Part shown: piece after piece, positions 48,033 through 59,000 of the stretch
Numbering within the stretch: the stretch's first letter is position 1
Layout of the letters: each line of letters starts with the position of its first letter
Origin: Collimonas arenae
GTDB taxonomy: Bacteria; Pseudomonadota; Gammaproteobacteria; Burkholderiales; Burkholderiaceae_D
Direction of reading: 5' to 3'
Assembly: GCF_001584165.1 (NCBI RefSeq)
Contig: NZ_CP013233.1
Span: forward strand, 1,798,001 to 1,862,000
Length of the DNA stretch: 64,000 bases
Made by a program: the position numbers and the translations under genes
The notes under the pieces: generated by a model
Databases searched by the model: none
What the model was told of the DNA's origin: nothing
The model's input: the letters and a program-made list of their open reading frames with translations, nothing else

Positions 48033-48841
48033 CGTGCGTCTGCACCGGCAGAGTGCGAGGTACGCGTTGATTGATCTGTCGGCAGACCAGTTGAGTGCAT
48101 TCACCCTGCAGAACGAATGCTTGCGTGCTTGGCGCGCGCCGAATGAGTGCATGTTTATGTCTTTCGATACAGAAAATTGTGTGTATCTTTTTGTGCTGTG
48201 ACATTTCATTTTGTGTCCATTTTCTTACGCAGAATTTTCCTATGCCCGGGATTTCGGAAGATTTGTAAGGAGATGTAAAAGGGGATAAATAATTATTGCA
48301 GTGTGGAAACTGGCGATTTATGCTGGACCCGAATCAAGCAGCATCAGTAACGTGGAAAGACAAGATATTTCATGGCGACACTTACCTCACAAGCGTAATG
48401 CTGTCGTATCGGTAGTCCTTAAAAGGGAATAGTGATGATCGGCGTTGAGCATGCAGTACATGCAGTGTCCTTGCAGTCGCAATCCAGGCCGTTCATGGAT
48501 TCCTTCTTCCATATTCCCTTCCGTATTTCGGTACTGATTGCGCGATCTCCGCATCTCGCGCGACGGCCATCCCAATAACGAGTCCTTAGCAAGGCCGTTA
48601 TCCCCGCATCGCCACTAGCGATGCAAATCTGACGTTTGGCGTACTCATGCACGGCTGCTTTTTTGCAACCGCGTGGTGCTGCACATCTGTGGTCTGTGCG
48701 TGCCTCAAGATTTCAGGCTGCAGGGAGGTTTCATCTTGCGTGCATTGCATTCAGGATGGGTTGCTAAGTGCGCTGACGTTACTGCAAGTTGTCTCCACGT
48801 TGTTTCATGTTGCTTACTTTATTTAAAAAAGGAATAAGAAG
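48033..48841. other. Long non-coding region upstream of the sedolisin gene
   Basis: About 810 bp without a supported gene. It holds RcsB-like box 5 and an AAGGAG at 48268-48273 not followed by a good ORF. Minus-strand open frames near 48387-48652 look fortuitous. The AT-rich tail before 48842 includes AAAAAAGGAATAAG, the ribosome site of the protease gene. A long regulated leader or an unrecognised sRNA is possible. Confidence 0.4.
48229..48242 (-). promoter_or_regulatory. RcsB-like box 5 (upstream of the sedolisin gene)
   Basis: Minus strand TAGGAAAATTCTGC, matching TAGGA-N5-CYG. It lies about 600 bp before the protease start, so the link to that gene is weak. Confidence 0.3.
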
Positions 48842-50730
48842 ATGAAATCTAAAGCATCAGCAGTAAAGATCGGAGATTTGGCACTTCCGCGCACCTCTGC
48901 GTTGGCATTAGCGCTTTCCCTGGCATGTGCGGCACTCGGCGCGCAGGCTGCGACCGTCGATACGTCTTCTTGGGTTTCGACCAAGACAGAAGCGTTTTTG
49001 CCAAGAGTACAGACGCACGATACTACCGGTGCGGCGGTTACTGCGGATAAAGTCGCGGTGGATATGGCGCAGGGTGAATTGAAGAGCATCACAGTGAGTC
49101 TGCAATTGCGTAACCAGGACAAGCTTGAGAGCTTCCTGAAAGCGCTGCATACACCGGGCAATGCTTCGTATCACAAATTCCTGACCCCGGAACAGTTCGC
49201 CGCACAATATTCGCCTACCCAGGCGCAGGTTGATGCTGTCGTTGCGCACTTGACCAAAGCTGGATTCAAAAACATCAGCGTCAGCTCGAACCGCACGCTG
49301 ATCAGCGCAGACGGCACTGCAGCGACGGTGGCGCAGGCATTCAATACTTCCTTGAAGCGTTTTACGCATGAAGGTCGTAGTGTTTTTGCAAATGACAAGC
49401 CGGCGCAGGTTCCTGCCGAGTTGGGCAGCATCGTTGGTTCCGTGCTTGGTTTGCAGAATGCCGCGATACATCATGTTTTGCATAGCGGCGTACATGCAAC
49501 AGCGAAGACGATCACGCAAGCTGCAGCCGGCACGGAAACATCCCATACCCCGGTGCAATACCCGGCGATCTATGGCGATGTCACCACACCTGCCGCATCC
49601 ACAGCAGTTGTCGGTACGATTTCCGAAGGGGACATGACGTACACCCTGAATGATTTCGCCACTTTCCTCGCCAATAATCCGAGCCTGCCAAAACTGACGC
49701 CGACTGTTGTCTATGTTGGCACCGAGAGTTCCGACGAGTCCGGCGAAGTCGAATGGGCGCTGGATAGCCAAGTGATCTATGGCGCCTCCGGCGGCGTCAA
49801 GCAACTGATATTCTATACAGCGTCGTCGATGGAAGATGCGCCGCTGACCGCCGCCTATAATGCGGCAGTCACTGCCAACGTCGCCAGCGTCGTCAACGTT
49901 TCGCTGGGCGAGTGCGAGGCCGCTGCCAAGTCATCCGGTTCGCAAGCTGCAGACGATGCCGTCTTCAAGCAAGCTGTGGCGCAGGGGATCACTTTCTCCG
50001 TCGCAGCGGGTGATGCAGGTCCGTACAACTGCGATACCGACTCTGCTGGCAATCCGGGTGTGGCAAGGACTACCACCCAGAAAAAGACCTATGACGTGAG
50101 TGAGCCTGCCAGTTCTCCATATGTTGTCGCAGTGGGTGGCACGGCCTTGTTCACAACGTCGGCTGGCGCTTATAACGGCCAGGCAGTGTGGAATGAAGGA
50201 ACTGCTTCGACTGGGGATGGCACAGCGGTGCGTATCTGGTCCACCGGCGGCGGTTTCAGCGGCAATGAAGCGGCGCCAGCGTGGCAAACTTCCAGCATCG
50301 TCGGCACTGGCCACACCACACGCGGATTGCCTGATATCGTGTTCGATGCAGCGTCCGCCAGCGGCACTTACATCTACATCACCGCCTCGAACAACGGCGG
50401 CACGGCAGCCGGTGTAGTCGGCGGCACCAGCATGGCGGCGCCAATGTTCGCGGGTTTCTGGGCGCGCCTGGAGTCGGCGCACGGCAACAATCTGGGTTTC
50501 CCGAACTCGGCCTGTACGCAGCGATTCCATCTAACCCGAGCCTGGTTTTCCCTGTGACCAGTGCAACGGTTGACGGCGATGCAGTCAACTATACCGGTTG
50601 GAGCACGACCTATCCGGGGATGAAGGCGGCGGCATCGGGATGGAGTGCGGCGACTGGCTTTGGCAGTTTGAATGTCGATAAACTCAATGCTTACATTACG
50701 GCTAATCCAAGCGTTTTCCCTGCCAAGTAA
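48842..50730 (+). CDS. Secreted S53 sedolisin/kumamolisin protease (one apparent frameshift)
   Basis: 629 residues when joined. An extended signal region (ends LACAALGAQA, about residue 36), a pro-kumamolisin activation domain (about 45-215, with HKFLTPEQFAAQYSPT), then the S53 peptidase: catalytic E304 and D308 in GEVEWALDSQ, oxyanion Asp391 in SVAAGDAGPYN, and Ser530 in VVGGTSMAAPMFAGFW. The frame breaks at 50511-50512 (CC for CCC) and resumes ALYAAIPSNPSLVFPVTSAT to GWSAATGFGSLNVDKL. Sedolisins are acid-active extracellular endopeptidases. GGAATAAG precedes ATG 48842. Confidence 0.94.
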
Positions 50731-50806
50731 CATGGCTTGCCGCCTGCAGGCAAATCTGGTTTTGTGCAAGTAAAGCCGATTTGTTGACGGGATCAGGAAA
50801 GCACTG

Positions 50807-50840
50807 AAAGCCACGCGATCATCATTGCGTGGCTTTTTTT
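50807..50840. terminator. Terminator between the sedolisin and cusS genes
   Basis: AAAGCCACGC - loop - GCGTGGCTTTTTTT. It ends the plus-strand protease transcript; the A tract on the left lets it also serve the convergent cusS gene. The core CCACGC-ATCAT-ATTGCGTGG repeats that of the terminator at 48001. Confidence 0.88.
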
Positions 50841-52248
50841 ATTCTTGCGCGTTAGGAAAGCGCAGCGAAAACACTGTCAGTTGATCAGTTGATCGGATGA
50901 GATCAACCTGTCCGCCATGCAGTTTCATGATTGATTGCACGATCGCCAGACCCAATCCGGTTGACGAGGCAGAATCGCTACGCGCCGGGTCGACACGGTA
51001 GAAGCGATCGAACAGCCATGGGATCGCCGCATCGGCGATGGGCGGGCCGGGATTGCTTACGGAGATGACGGTAACGCTGCCCGCATGCTGTGCTTGCAAT
51101 AGTACCGTCTGTCCCGATGCTGTGTAGCGGATCGCATTGGCCACAAGGTTGCTGATTGCGCGCCGCAACAGTATTGGATCGGCGCGTACGCGGGCGCTGG
51201 CATCGATACTCAGGCGTACTCCCGTATCTGCTGCCACGCCTTCAAAATAGTCGGCGATGCGCTGCAATTCCAGATGACAGTCCAACTCCTCGAATGACAG
51301 CGCGACATGGGCGTGATCGGCGCGCGCCAGGAACAGCATGTTGTCCAGCATGCGCGCCAGCCGTTCGTACTCTTCGACATTCGATTCCAGCAGTCCCTGG
51401 TATTCCTCCGATGAACGAGGTTGCCCCAGCGCTACCTGGGTCTGCACCATCAGGTTATTGATTGGCGTGCGCAGGTCGTGCGCCAGGTCGGCAGAGAATT
51501 GCGAGAGCCGCTGGAAGCTGTCGTGCAGGCGATCGAGCATTTCGTTGAACGCTACGACCAGTTGCTGCAATTCGTAGGGTGCACTGGTGACATCGAGGCC
51601 GCGATCCAGCCTTTGCGCCGTAATCAGATGCGCCTGTAGAGCAATCAGCCGGGTCGGCTGCAGCCCGCGACGCAGCAGTACGTACCCGAGCAGCGCCGCG
51701 AACGCAGCGCCGGCCAGCGCGGCGCCGAGGATTTGATTGCGATAGCTGGCCAGCATGGCGAGGCTGTCGCTGGTGTTGTGGGCGACAATGACTTGGACTA
51801 GTTCGCCGCTGTTGTCGATCCTGGCCCAGAGCGCGGTCGCGCGCACCGGCAAACCGGTCGACGTGCGCAGGTTCAGTCGCGATTCCCGATCCGGCAAGCG
51901 GTCGGCAGAGGTCAGCGGCAGCGCCGGCAGGCTGCCAACGCCAGGGCGGGTATCGAGTAGCGGCGTACCGTCGGCGCTGCGCAGGATCAGCAGCAGGTCA
52001 TCGTGACCAAGTCCGGCGTCCATGAACATGTGCGGATCCTGGCGGATTGACTGCACGGACGCCGCTTTGCCAACCAGATGCCGCATCAGCGTCACCTTGC
52101 CCAGCAATTCCTGGTCGTCGTGGTTCTCCAGTTGGCGCGCCAGCGAATAATAGAGATAGCCGCCAACCAGCGCAAACGTCAACAGTGTAGCCAGTGCAAA
52201 CAGTAAAGCCAGGCGCACGGTCAGCGAGCGCGGTGCAGCCAGCTTCAA
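50839..52248 (-). CDS. cusS: Heavy-metal sensor histidine kinase, CusS-like
   Basis: 469-residue kinase of the heavy-metal family: TM1 ([20 protein letters not shown]), a periplasmic sensor (about 38-165), TM2 ([18 protein letters not shown]), HAMP, HisKA with [20 protein letters not shown], and HATPase ([29 protein letters not shown]). The TTG start at 52248 is favoured because GGAGG is placed 7 bp upstream and the codon overlaps the cusR stop. Partner of CusR; senses periplasmic metal (Cu/Ag or Zn/Cd/Co) and controls the divergent efflux operon. Confidence 0.93.
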   Translation of the reverse strand: MKLAAPRSLTVRLALLFALATLLTFALVGGYLYYSLARQLENHDDQELLGKVTLMRHLVGKAASVQSIRQDPHMFMDAGLGHDDLLLILRSADGTPLLDTRPGVGSLPALPLTSADRLPDRESRLNLRTSTGLPVRATALWARIDNSGELVQVIVAHNTSDSLAMLASYRNQILGAALAGAAFAALLGYVLLRRGLQPTRLIALQAHLITAQRLDRGLDVTSAPYELQQLVVAFNEMLDRLHDSFQRLSQFSADLAHDLRTPINNLMVQTQVALGQPRSSEEYQGLLESNVEEYERLARMLDNMLFLARADHAHVALSFEELDCHLELQRIADYFEGVAADTGVRLSIDASARVRADPILLRRAISNLVANAIRYTASGQTVLLQAQHAGSVTVISVSNPGPPIADAAIPWLFDRFYRVDPARSDSASSTGLGLAIVQSIMKLHGGQVDLIRSTDQLTVFSLRFPNAQE

Positions 52249-52915
52249 GGCCGGTCCTCCAGCACGTAGCCCATGCCGCGTACAGTGTGTATTAGAGGCT
52301 TGCCGTAGGGCTCGTCGATTTTGACGCGCAGGCGGCGGATGGCGACATCCACGACATTGGTATCGCTATCGAAATTCATGTCCCAGACCTGGGAGGCAAT
52401 CAGCGAGCGCGACAGCACTTCAGACTGCCGTTTTGCCATCAGATGTAATAGCGAAAACTCCTTGCTGGTGAGATCGATGCGGTCGCCGCCCGGGTTACGC
52501 GACGCTTCATGACATCGATTGCCATGTCGGCAACGTGCAGCATTTCGAATTCGCGGATTGGTCCGCGCCGCAGCAACGTGCGGATGCGGGCCACCAGCTC
52601 GGCAAATGCGAATGGCTTGACCAGGTAGTCGTCGGCACCCAGTTCCAGGCCCTTGATACGGTCTTCAACTTCGTCGCGCGCAGTCAGGAACAGCACTGGC
52701 GTCGCATGATTCTTGCGCAGTTCACGAATCACCGCCCAGCCGTCCATGCCAGGCAGCATCACATCCAGCACGATCAGATCGTAGTCGTCTGAGGTGGCGC
52801 AATGCAGGCCATCGGCGCCGTTGCGCACCCAATCGACTACGTATCCGGTTTCGCTCAATCCCTTGCGCAGGTATTCGCCGGCCTTGGGTTCGTCTTCCAC
52901 CAACAGGATTCGCAT
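52245..52915 (-). CDS. cusR: Heavy-metal response regulator, CusR/CopR-like (one apparent frameshift)
   Basis: OmpR-family regulator, 223 residues when joined. Receiver with acidic EDE ([16 protein letters not shown]), phosphoacceptor D51 in [14 protein letters not shown] and K in DYLVKPFAF. The frame breaks at 52489-52491 (one base missing in a CCC run, plus strand) inside the winged helix; restored text is [20 protein letters not shown], then [19 protein letters not shown] and the wing [11 protein letters not shown]. Coupled to cusS by a four-base overlap. It probably binds the inverted repeat at 52981. Confidence 0.94.
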
Positions 52916-52980
52916 AGATCACCTTTCCGCTTACGCCAACACGCAGCAATGCCGATTATCGGCCATAAATTGCCGGTCGT

Positions 52981-53000
52981 GGATTACAAAACCGTAATCC
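52981..53000. promoter_or_regulatory. CopR/CusR/CzcR-type operator
   Basis: GGATTAC - AAAACC - GTAATCC, a perfect inverted repeat with the TTAC-N6-GTAA core typical of CopR/CusR/CzcR boxes. It lies 66 bp upstream of cusR and 125 bp upstream of the small metal-locus gene, between the two divergent transcription units, so it can control both. Confidence 0.75.
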
Positions 53001-53124
53001 GGTCGTCACCTTCCGGTTTTACCCCGCTTCCTACACTTGTCCCCAACGATGCAGCTCCCCGCTTTTGACTGGTGAGGATGAGGCTGTTTCGTTGGATTTT
53101 TCCTCAACTACCTGGAGATTGAAA

Positions 53125-53328
53125 ATGAATATCAAGCAAGTTATCGCCATTGCGACCCTGCTAACTGCCACTGGCGCTGTGATGGCGCAGACGCCCACCG
53201 GCCAAAAACCGGCGACCGGTGTACCCATGACCGACAACAAGCCGGCAACCGGCAAGGAAAAGGGGGCGCCGCAGCCACATGACCACAAACAAGATGCTCC
53301 CAAGAAAACGATTCATTCCGGTGCCTGA
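53125..53328 (+). CDS. Small secreted His-containing protein of the metal locus
   Basis: 67 residues from ATG 53125 (GGAG seven bases upstream). A signal peptide (IAIATLLTATGAVMA) precedes a short hydrophilic mature part with the repeat TGQKPATG / DNKPATGKEK and a His cluster (QPHDHKQDAPKKTIHSG). No known family recognised. It is the first gene after the CusR-type box and 80 bp before czcC, so it may bind metal in the periplasm, like CopG/CzcI-type accessory peptides. Confidence 0.7.
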   Translation: MNIKQVIAIATLLTATGAVMAQTPTGQKPATGVPMTDNKPATGKEKGAPQPHDHKQDAPKKTIHSGA

Positions 53329-53407
53329 TCGCAGTCTTAAGCAGATTTTCTTCAGCGCGTCCGGTCGTTTAACGGAATCGGCCGCGCTGGATTTCAGGGA
53401 GCCGTTG

Positions 53408-54733
53408 ATGCACAAATTTTTCTTGCCGCTCGGGCTGGCGGTATTGGCCTGTCAGTTGTCTTTTGCTCAGGATGCGCGGCATAGCCCGGATGCACCTGAA
53501 AGTGTGTTGCCGCATACGCAGCAACGCATCAATTACACCTTGCCGCCTCCGGACATCAAGGCTGGTGGCGCCAGTTTGAGCCTGGAGCAGGCGATTGCCC
53601 GCGCGTTCAGGAGTAATCCTGAACTGGCGGCGGCAGGGCGTGAGGTTGAGGCGGTAACCGCTTCGATTCAGCAGGCAGCAGCGCGGCCGAATCCGGAAAT
53701 ATCGACCTTGCTGGAAGATACCCGCAAGGAAAACCGCACGACAACTGTTCAATTGAACCAGGCGATAGAACTGGGCGGTAAGCGTCACGCGCGTATTACT
53801 GCGGCGGAAAAGGCGCGCGACGCGGCGCAAGTGGATTTGCTCGCCAAACGCGCCGATTTGCAAGCGGCCGTTGTCGCTGCGTATTTTGCCGTGCTGGAGG
53901 GACAAGAGAATCTGCAGTTACTGCAAAGTTCATTGCAACTGGCGCAGCGCGCCAGCGCCATCACTGCCAAGCGGGTTGCATCCGGCAAGGTGGCGCCGAT
54001 CGAGGAAACCAAGGCGCGGGTTGCCGAAGCCGGGATCCGGGTCGAATTGCAACAGGCACAAGGTACCCTGGATATCGAGCGGCGTCGCCTGGCAGCCACT
54101 TGGGGTGCCGGCGCGCCGGACTTTACTGCCGTCGATGGCGAAATCAATGCGCTGCCGGCGTTGCCTGATTTGGTAGCCCTACAGGCACGCTTGCCCAATG
54201 CACCCGGCTTCGTTCGCGCGCGGATCGAGGTTGAGCGGCGCCAAGCCATGTTGCGGCTGGAACGCAGTCGCCGCATTCCCGATGTCACCGTCAGCATCGG
54301 CAGCAAGCGCGCGGAAGAAATCGGTCGCAATCAGATGATCGTCGGCTTGTCGATTCCACTGCCGCTGTTCGATCGCAACCAGGGCAATGTGCTGGAAGCC
54401 TTGCGGCGGACCGACAAGGCGCGCGACGAACAGAGGAGCGCGGAACTGCGCATCAGTGGCGAATTGGCCAATGCTTACCAGCGCCTGCAACTGGCGCAGC
54501 AGCAGGCGGCGGCTTTGCAGTGGGAAATCCTGCCGGCGGCACAACAGACCTACGACATCACCACCAAGGGTTTCGAGCTTGGTAAATTCAGTTTCCTGGA
54601 AGTGCTGGATGCACAGCGCGTGCTGTTTCAGGCCAAATCACAAGCCCTGCGCGCGCTAGCAGAGACACATCGCGCTGCCACCGAGATTGAGCGCGTGGTA
54701 GGGACATCTCCATCAACCGATTCCCCGCAATAA
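53408..54733 (+). CDS. czcC: Heavy-metal efflux outer-membrane channel, CzcC-like (TolC family)
   Basis: 441 residues from ATG 53408 (AGGGAG upstream; an earlier in-frame ATG overlaps the previous gene). Signal peptide LPLGLAVLACQLSFA. Two OEP repeats with long helices (LSLEQAIARAFRSNPELAAA, TVQLNQAIELGGKRHARITA, and VGLSIPLPLFDRNQGNVLEA). It forms the outer-membrane exit of the tripartite CzcCBA-type pump. It is 6 bp before czcB. Confidence 0.93.
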   Translation: MHKFFLPLGLAVLACQLSFAQDARHSPDAPESVLPHTQQRINYTLPPPDIKAGGASLSLEQAIARAFRSNPELAAAGREVEAVTASIQQAAARPNPEISTLLEDTRKENRTTTVQLNQAIELGGKRHARITAAEKARDAAQVDLLAKRADLQAAVVAAYFAVLEGQENLQLLQSSLQLAQRASAITAKRVASGKVAPIEETKARVAEAGIRVELQQAQGTLDIERRRLAATWGAGAPDFTAVDGEINALPALPDLVALQARLPNAPGFVRARIEVERRQAMLRLERSRRIPDVTVSIGSKRAEEIGRNQMIVGLSIPLPLFDRNQGNVLEALRRTDKARDEQRSAELRISGELANAYQRLQLAQQQAAALQWEILPAAQQTYDITTKGFELGKFSFLEVLDAQRVLFQAKSQALRALAETHRAATEIERVVGTSPSTDSPQ

Positions 54734-54739
54734 AATCCT

Positions 54740-56017
54740 ATGAAAATCAATTCAACTAAAAGCAAAGTCATCGCCATTGGCTTGGTGACCGTGGTTGTGC
54801 TGGCGGCTGCCGGTTGGTACCTGAGCGGCAGCAACGATACAGCTAAAAAAGTCGTCGACGGCCAACATCGCGAATCGGCAGGTCACGCCGATACGGAACA
54901 TCACGGCGCCAAGGGCGACGACAAGCACATCGATTCCGACGAGCACGCCGATGGCGAACATCACGACGAAGCCAAGGAGTCGCACGATGACAAGTTGGAA
55001 TTGAGCGACGCGCAGGTTGCCGCGGCCGGCGTCAAACTGGAAAATGTCGGGCCGGCACGGATCAGGACAGCCATCACCTTGCCCGGAGAAATTCGCTTTA
55101 ACGAAGACAAGACCGCGCACGTGGTGCCACGCCTGGCCGGCGTGGTGGAGCAGGTGGCGGTTAGTCTGGGGCAGCAGGTCAAGCGCGGGCAATTGCTGGC
55201 GGTGGTAGCGAGCACCGATCTTGCCGAGCAGCGCAGCGAGTTGCTGGCAGCGCAGAAGCGCTACACATTTGCGCGGACTACCTACGAGCGGGAAAAAAAG
55301 CTATGGGATGAAAAAATCTCCGCCGAACAGGATTACCTGCAAGCGCGTCAAGTCATGAACGAAGCTGAAATCGCTTTGCAGAATGCACGCCAGAAATTGA
55401 ATGTGCTGGGCACCGGCGTCGGTGCTTCCGGCGGCCTTAACCGGTATGAGATCCGAGCGCCATTCAATGGCATGGTGACCGAAAAGCACATTGCACTGGG
55501 CGAGGCGGTGGCCGCCGACGCCAGTATCTTCACCATCTCTGACCTGTCAACCGTGTGGGCCGAAGTCATCGTACCGGCCAAGGATCTGAACCTGGTGCGC
55601 CTGGGCGAGAAAGTACAAATTCGCGCTACCGCCTTCGAATCGACGGCCAGCGGCAGCATCTCCTACGTTGGCGCGTTGCTGGGCGAACAGACCCGCACCG
55701 CCAAGGCCCGCATCACCTTGCCCAATCCCGACATGGCCTGGCGTCCCGGGCTGTTCGTCAATGTCGAAGTGATTTCCAGCGAGGTCGAAGTAAACGTGGC
55801 GCTGCCGTCGGAAGCGATTCAGAGCGTCGACGAAAAGCAAGTCGTGTTCGTCCGCACCGACGATGGTTTCATGGTGCAGGCGGTCGTTACCGGACGTACC
55901 GACGGGCGGATGACAGAGATTGTCAGCGGACTACAGCCCGGCTCGCGTTATGCCGCCACCGGCAGTTTCGTCCTCAAATCGGAGCTGGGCAAGAGCGGCG
56001 CCGAGCACGCCCATTGA
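54740..56017 (+). CDS. czcB: Heavy-metal efflux periplasmic adaptor, CzcB/CusB-like
   Basis: 425 residues. Single N-terminal membrane segment (VIAIGLVTVVVLAAAGWYLS), then a His/Asp/Glu-rich stretch (about 42-88: HADTEHHGAKGDDKHIDSD, HADGEHHDEAKESHDD) suited to binding metal before transfer, followed by the barrel-sandwich and hairpin domains (VVPRLAGVVEQVAVSLGQQV, IRAPFNGMVTEKHIALGEAV). It links CzcA to CzcC. The His-rich arm is the clearest metal-binding feature in the window. Confidence 0.94.
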   Translation: MKINSTKSKVIAIGLVTVVVLAAAGWYLSGSNDTAKKVVDGQHRESAGHADTEHHGAKGDDKHIDSDEHADGEHHDEAKESHDDKLELSDAQVAAAGVKLENVGPARIRTAITLPGEIRFNEDKTAHVVPRLAGVVEQVAVSLGQQVKRGQLLAVVASTDLAEQRSELLAAQKRYTFARTTYEREKKLWDEKISAEQDYLQARQVMNEAEIALQNARQKLNVLGTGVGASGGLNRYEIRAPFNGMVTEKHIALGEAVAADASIFTISDLSTVWAEVIVPAKDLNLVRLGEKVQIRATAFESTASGSISYVGALLGEQTRTAKARITLPNPDMAWRPGLFVNVEVISSEVEVNVALPSEAIQSVDEKQVVFVRTDDGFMVQAVVTGRTDGRMTEIVSGLQPGSRYAATGSFVLKSELGKSGAEHAH

Positions 56018-56067
56018 GCGCGTGATGCCGTTCGCCATTCCGCCCATGACGCAAAGGACCCGATTCC

Positions 56068-59000
56068 ATGTTTGAACGCATCATTCGTTTTTCCATCGAG
56101 CAGCGCTGGCTGATCCTGCTGGCCGTGTTTGCGATGGCCGCACTCGGTATCTACAACTATCAAAAACTGCCGATCGACGCAGTGCCGGATATTACCAACG
56201 TCCAGGTTCAGATCAACACCTCGGCGCCGGGTTACTCACCGCTGGAAACCGAACAGCGCGTGACCTTCCCGATCGAGACCGTGATGGCCGGCCTGCCGCG
56301 ACTGGAGCAGACACGCTCCCTGTCGCGCTATGGCTTGTCGCAGGTGACGGTGATATTCAAGGACGGCACCGATCTCTATTTCGCGCGGCAACTGGTCAAC
56401 GAACGGATCCAGGAAGCCAGGGACAAGCTACCGGCCGGGGTGACGCCGGCGCTGGGGCCGATTTCGAGTGGTCTCGGCGAGATTTACCTGTGGACCGTGG
56501 AAGCCAAGGACGGCGCCAAAAAGCCGGATGGCAGCGCCTATACGTCAACCGACTTGCGCGAAATCCAGGACTGGATCATCAAGCCGCAGTTGCGCAATGT
56601 CAGCGGCGTCACCGAGATCAATTCGATCGGCGGTTTTGCCAAGGAATACCAGGTGGCGCCGGTGCCGGAGAAGTTGGCCTCATACGGATTGACCCTGCAG
56701 GATATTGCCACTGCGCTGGAGCGCAACAACAGCAACGTCGGCGCCGGTTATATTGAAAAGCGTGGTGAGCAGTTGTTGATTCGCGCACCGGGGCAGGTGC
56801 AATCGCTTGAGGATATCCGCAATATCATCCTAGGCAATGTGCAGGGCGTACCGATCCGTATTCGCGACATCGGTGAGGTCGACATCGGGCGCGAGCTGCG
56901 CACTGGAGCCGCCACCGAGAATGGCCGTGAAGTGGTGCTGGGCACGGTTTTCATGTTGATCGGTGAGAACAGTCGGGCGGTCTCGCAAGCGGTTGACCGC
57001 AAGATGGTTGAGATCAATCGCAGCCTGCCTGCCGGCGTTGAGGCGATCACGGTGTATGACCGCACGGTGCTGGTCGACAAGGCGATCAACACGGTCAAGA
57101 AGAACTTGCTGGAAGGCGCGATCCTGGTGATTGCTATCCTGTTCATGTTCCTTGGGAATATGCGCGCGGCGCTTATTACTGCGATGGTGATCCCGCTGTC
57201 GATGCTGTTCACCTTTACCGGCATGGTGCAGTACAAGGTCAGCGCCAACCTGCTGAGCCTGGGGGCGCTGGATTTCGGCATCATCATCGACGGCGCGGTG
57301 GTAATTGTGGAAAACTGCGTGCGGCGGCTGGCGCATGCACAAACTCATCACGGTAGGCCGCTGACGCGCAGCGAGCGCTTCCATGAAGTGTTCGCCGCGT
57401 CGAAGGAAGCACGGCGGCCGTTGCTGTTCGGCCAGGTGATCATCATGGTGGTGTATCTGCCGATCTTCGCGCTGACCGGTGTTGAGGGCAAGATGTTCAA
57501 TCCGATGGCGCTGACGGTGGTGATTGCGCTGGTCGGTGCAATGATCCTGTCGATCACATTCATCCCGGCCGCAGTAGCCTTGTTCATCGGCAAGCGCGTA
57601 TCGGAAAGCGAAAATTTCCTGATGCGCGGCGCCAAACGCTTCTATGCGCCGGTGCTGGATTGGGTGATGCAACGCAAAGCGCAAGTGCTCGGCGCGGCGC
57701 TGGTCGTGTTGCTGTTATCAGGCTTGTTGGCGACGCGACTTGGCAGCGAATTCGTACCGAGTTTGAATGAGGGGGATCTGGCGATCCAGGCCTTGCGTAT
57801 TCCAGGCACCAGCCTGACGCAGTCACTGCAAATGCAGAAGCAGATCGAGAGCACCCTGAAGCGCAAGTTCCCTGAGATTGAGCGGGTATTTGCTCGCACC
57901 GGTACTGCGGAGATTGCTTCCGATCCGATGCCGCCGAATATTTCGGATGGCTACATCATGCTCAAGCCAGAGACGGAATGGCCGCAGCCGAAGAAATCGC
58001 GGGCCGAGCTACTGGCGGCGATACAGAAAGTTGCGAACGATATCCCTGGCAACAATTATGAGTTTTCGCAGCCTATCCAACTGCGTTTCAATGAGTTGAT
58101 TTCTGGCGTGCGCAGCGATGTCGCCGTCAAGATATTCGGCGACGATATGGCGGTATTGAACGACACCGCCGGCAAGGTCTCGGCCGTGCTCGGCAAGATT
58201 GATGGCGCTGCCGAAGTGAAGATCGAACAGACTTCCGGGTTGCCGATGCTGACCGTGAACATCGATCGTGACAAGACGGCGCGCTACGGCCTGAATGTCG
58301 CCGATGTACAGGATGTGGTGGCCACCGCGATTGGCGGCAAGGAAGCCGGCACCTTGTTCCAGGGCGACCGCCGCTTCGATATCGTGGTGCGTCTGCCGGA
58401 GAACCTGCGCAGCGATCTGGAAGCTATCAAGCGGCTGCCGATTTCGTTGCCGCGTGGGGGCGGCGGGGAAGGGCGTACCAGCTACATTCCACTGGCAGAA
58501 GTGGCCAGCCTGGAACTGGCGCCGGGGCCAAACCAGATCAGCCGTGAAAACGGCAAGCGCCGCATCGTGGTGAGCGCCAACGTGCGTGGTCGGGATATTG
58601 GCTCGTTCGTATCCGAAGCCGAACAGAAGTTGCAGCAGCAGGTGAAAATCCCGAGTGGGTATTGGACCAGCTGGGGCGGCCAGTTCGAGCAGCTGCAATC
58701 GGCCAGCCAGAGATTGCAGATCGTGATCCCGGTGGCGTTATTGCTGGTGCTGACCCTGCTGTTTGCGATGTTCGGCAACCTCAAGGATGGCTTGCTGGTG
58801 TTCAGCGGGATTCCATTCGCCCTGACAGGCGGCATCGTCGCCTTGTGGTTGCGCGGCATCCCGTTGTCGATCTCTGCTGCAGTTGGCTTTATTGCCCTGT
58901 GTGGCGTAGCGGTGCTCAACGGCCTGGTGATGATCGCCTTCATCCGCAGTCTGAGGGAGAGCGGCAGCAAGCTCGATGTGGCGATTCGGGAGGGGGCGTT

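Noticed and set aside
56830..57684. 284-codon minus-strand ORF
   Set aside because: Antisense to czcA; His/Gln/Arg-rich shadow composition.
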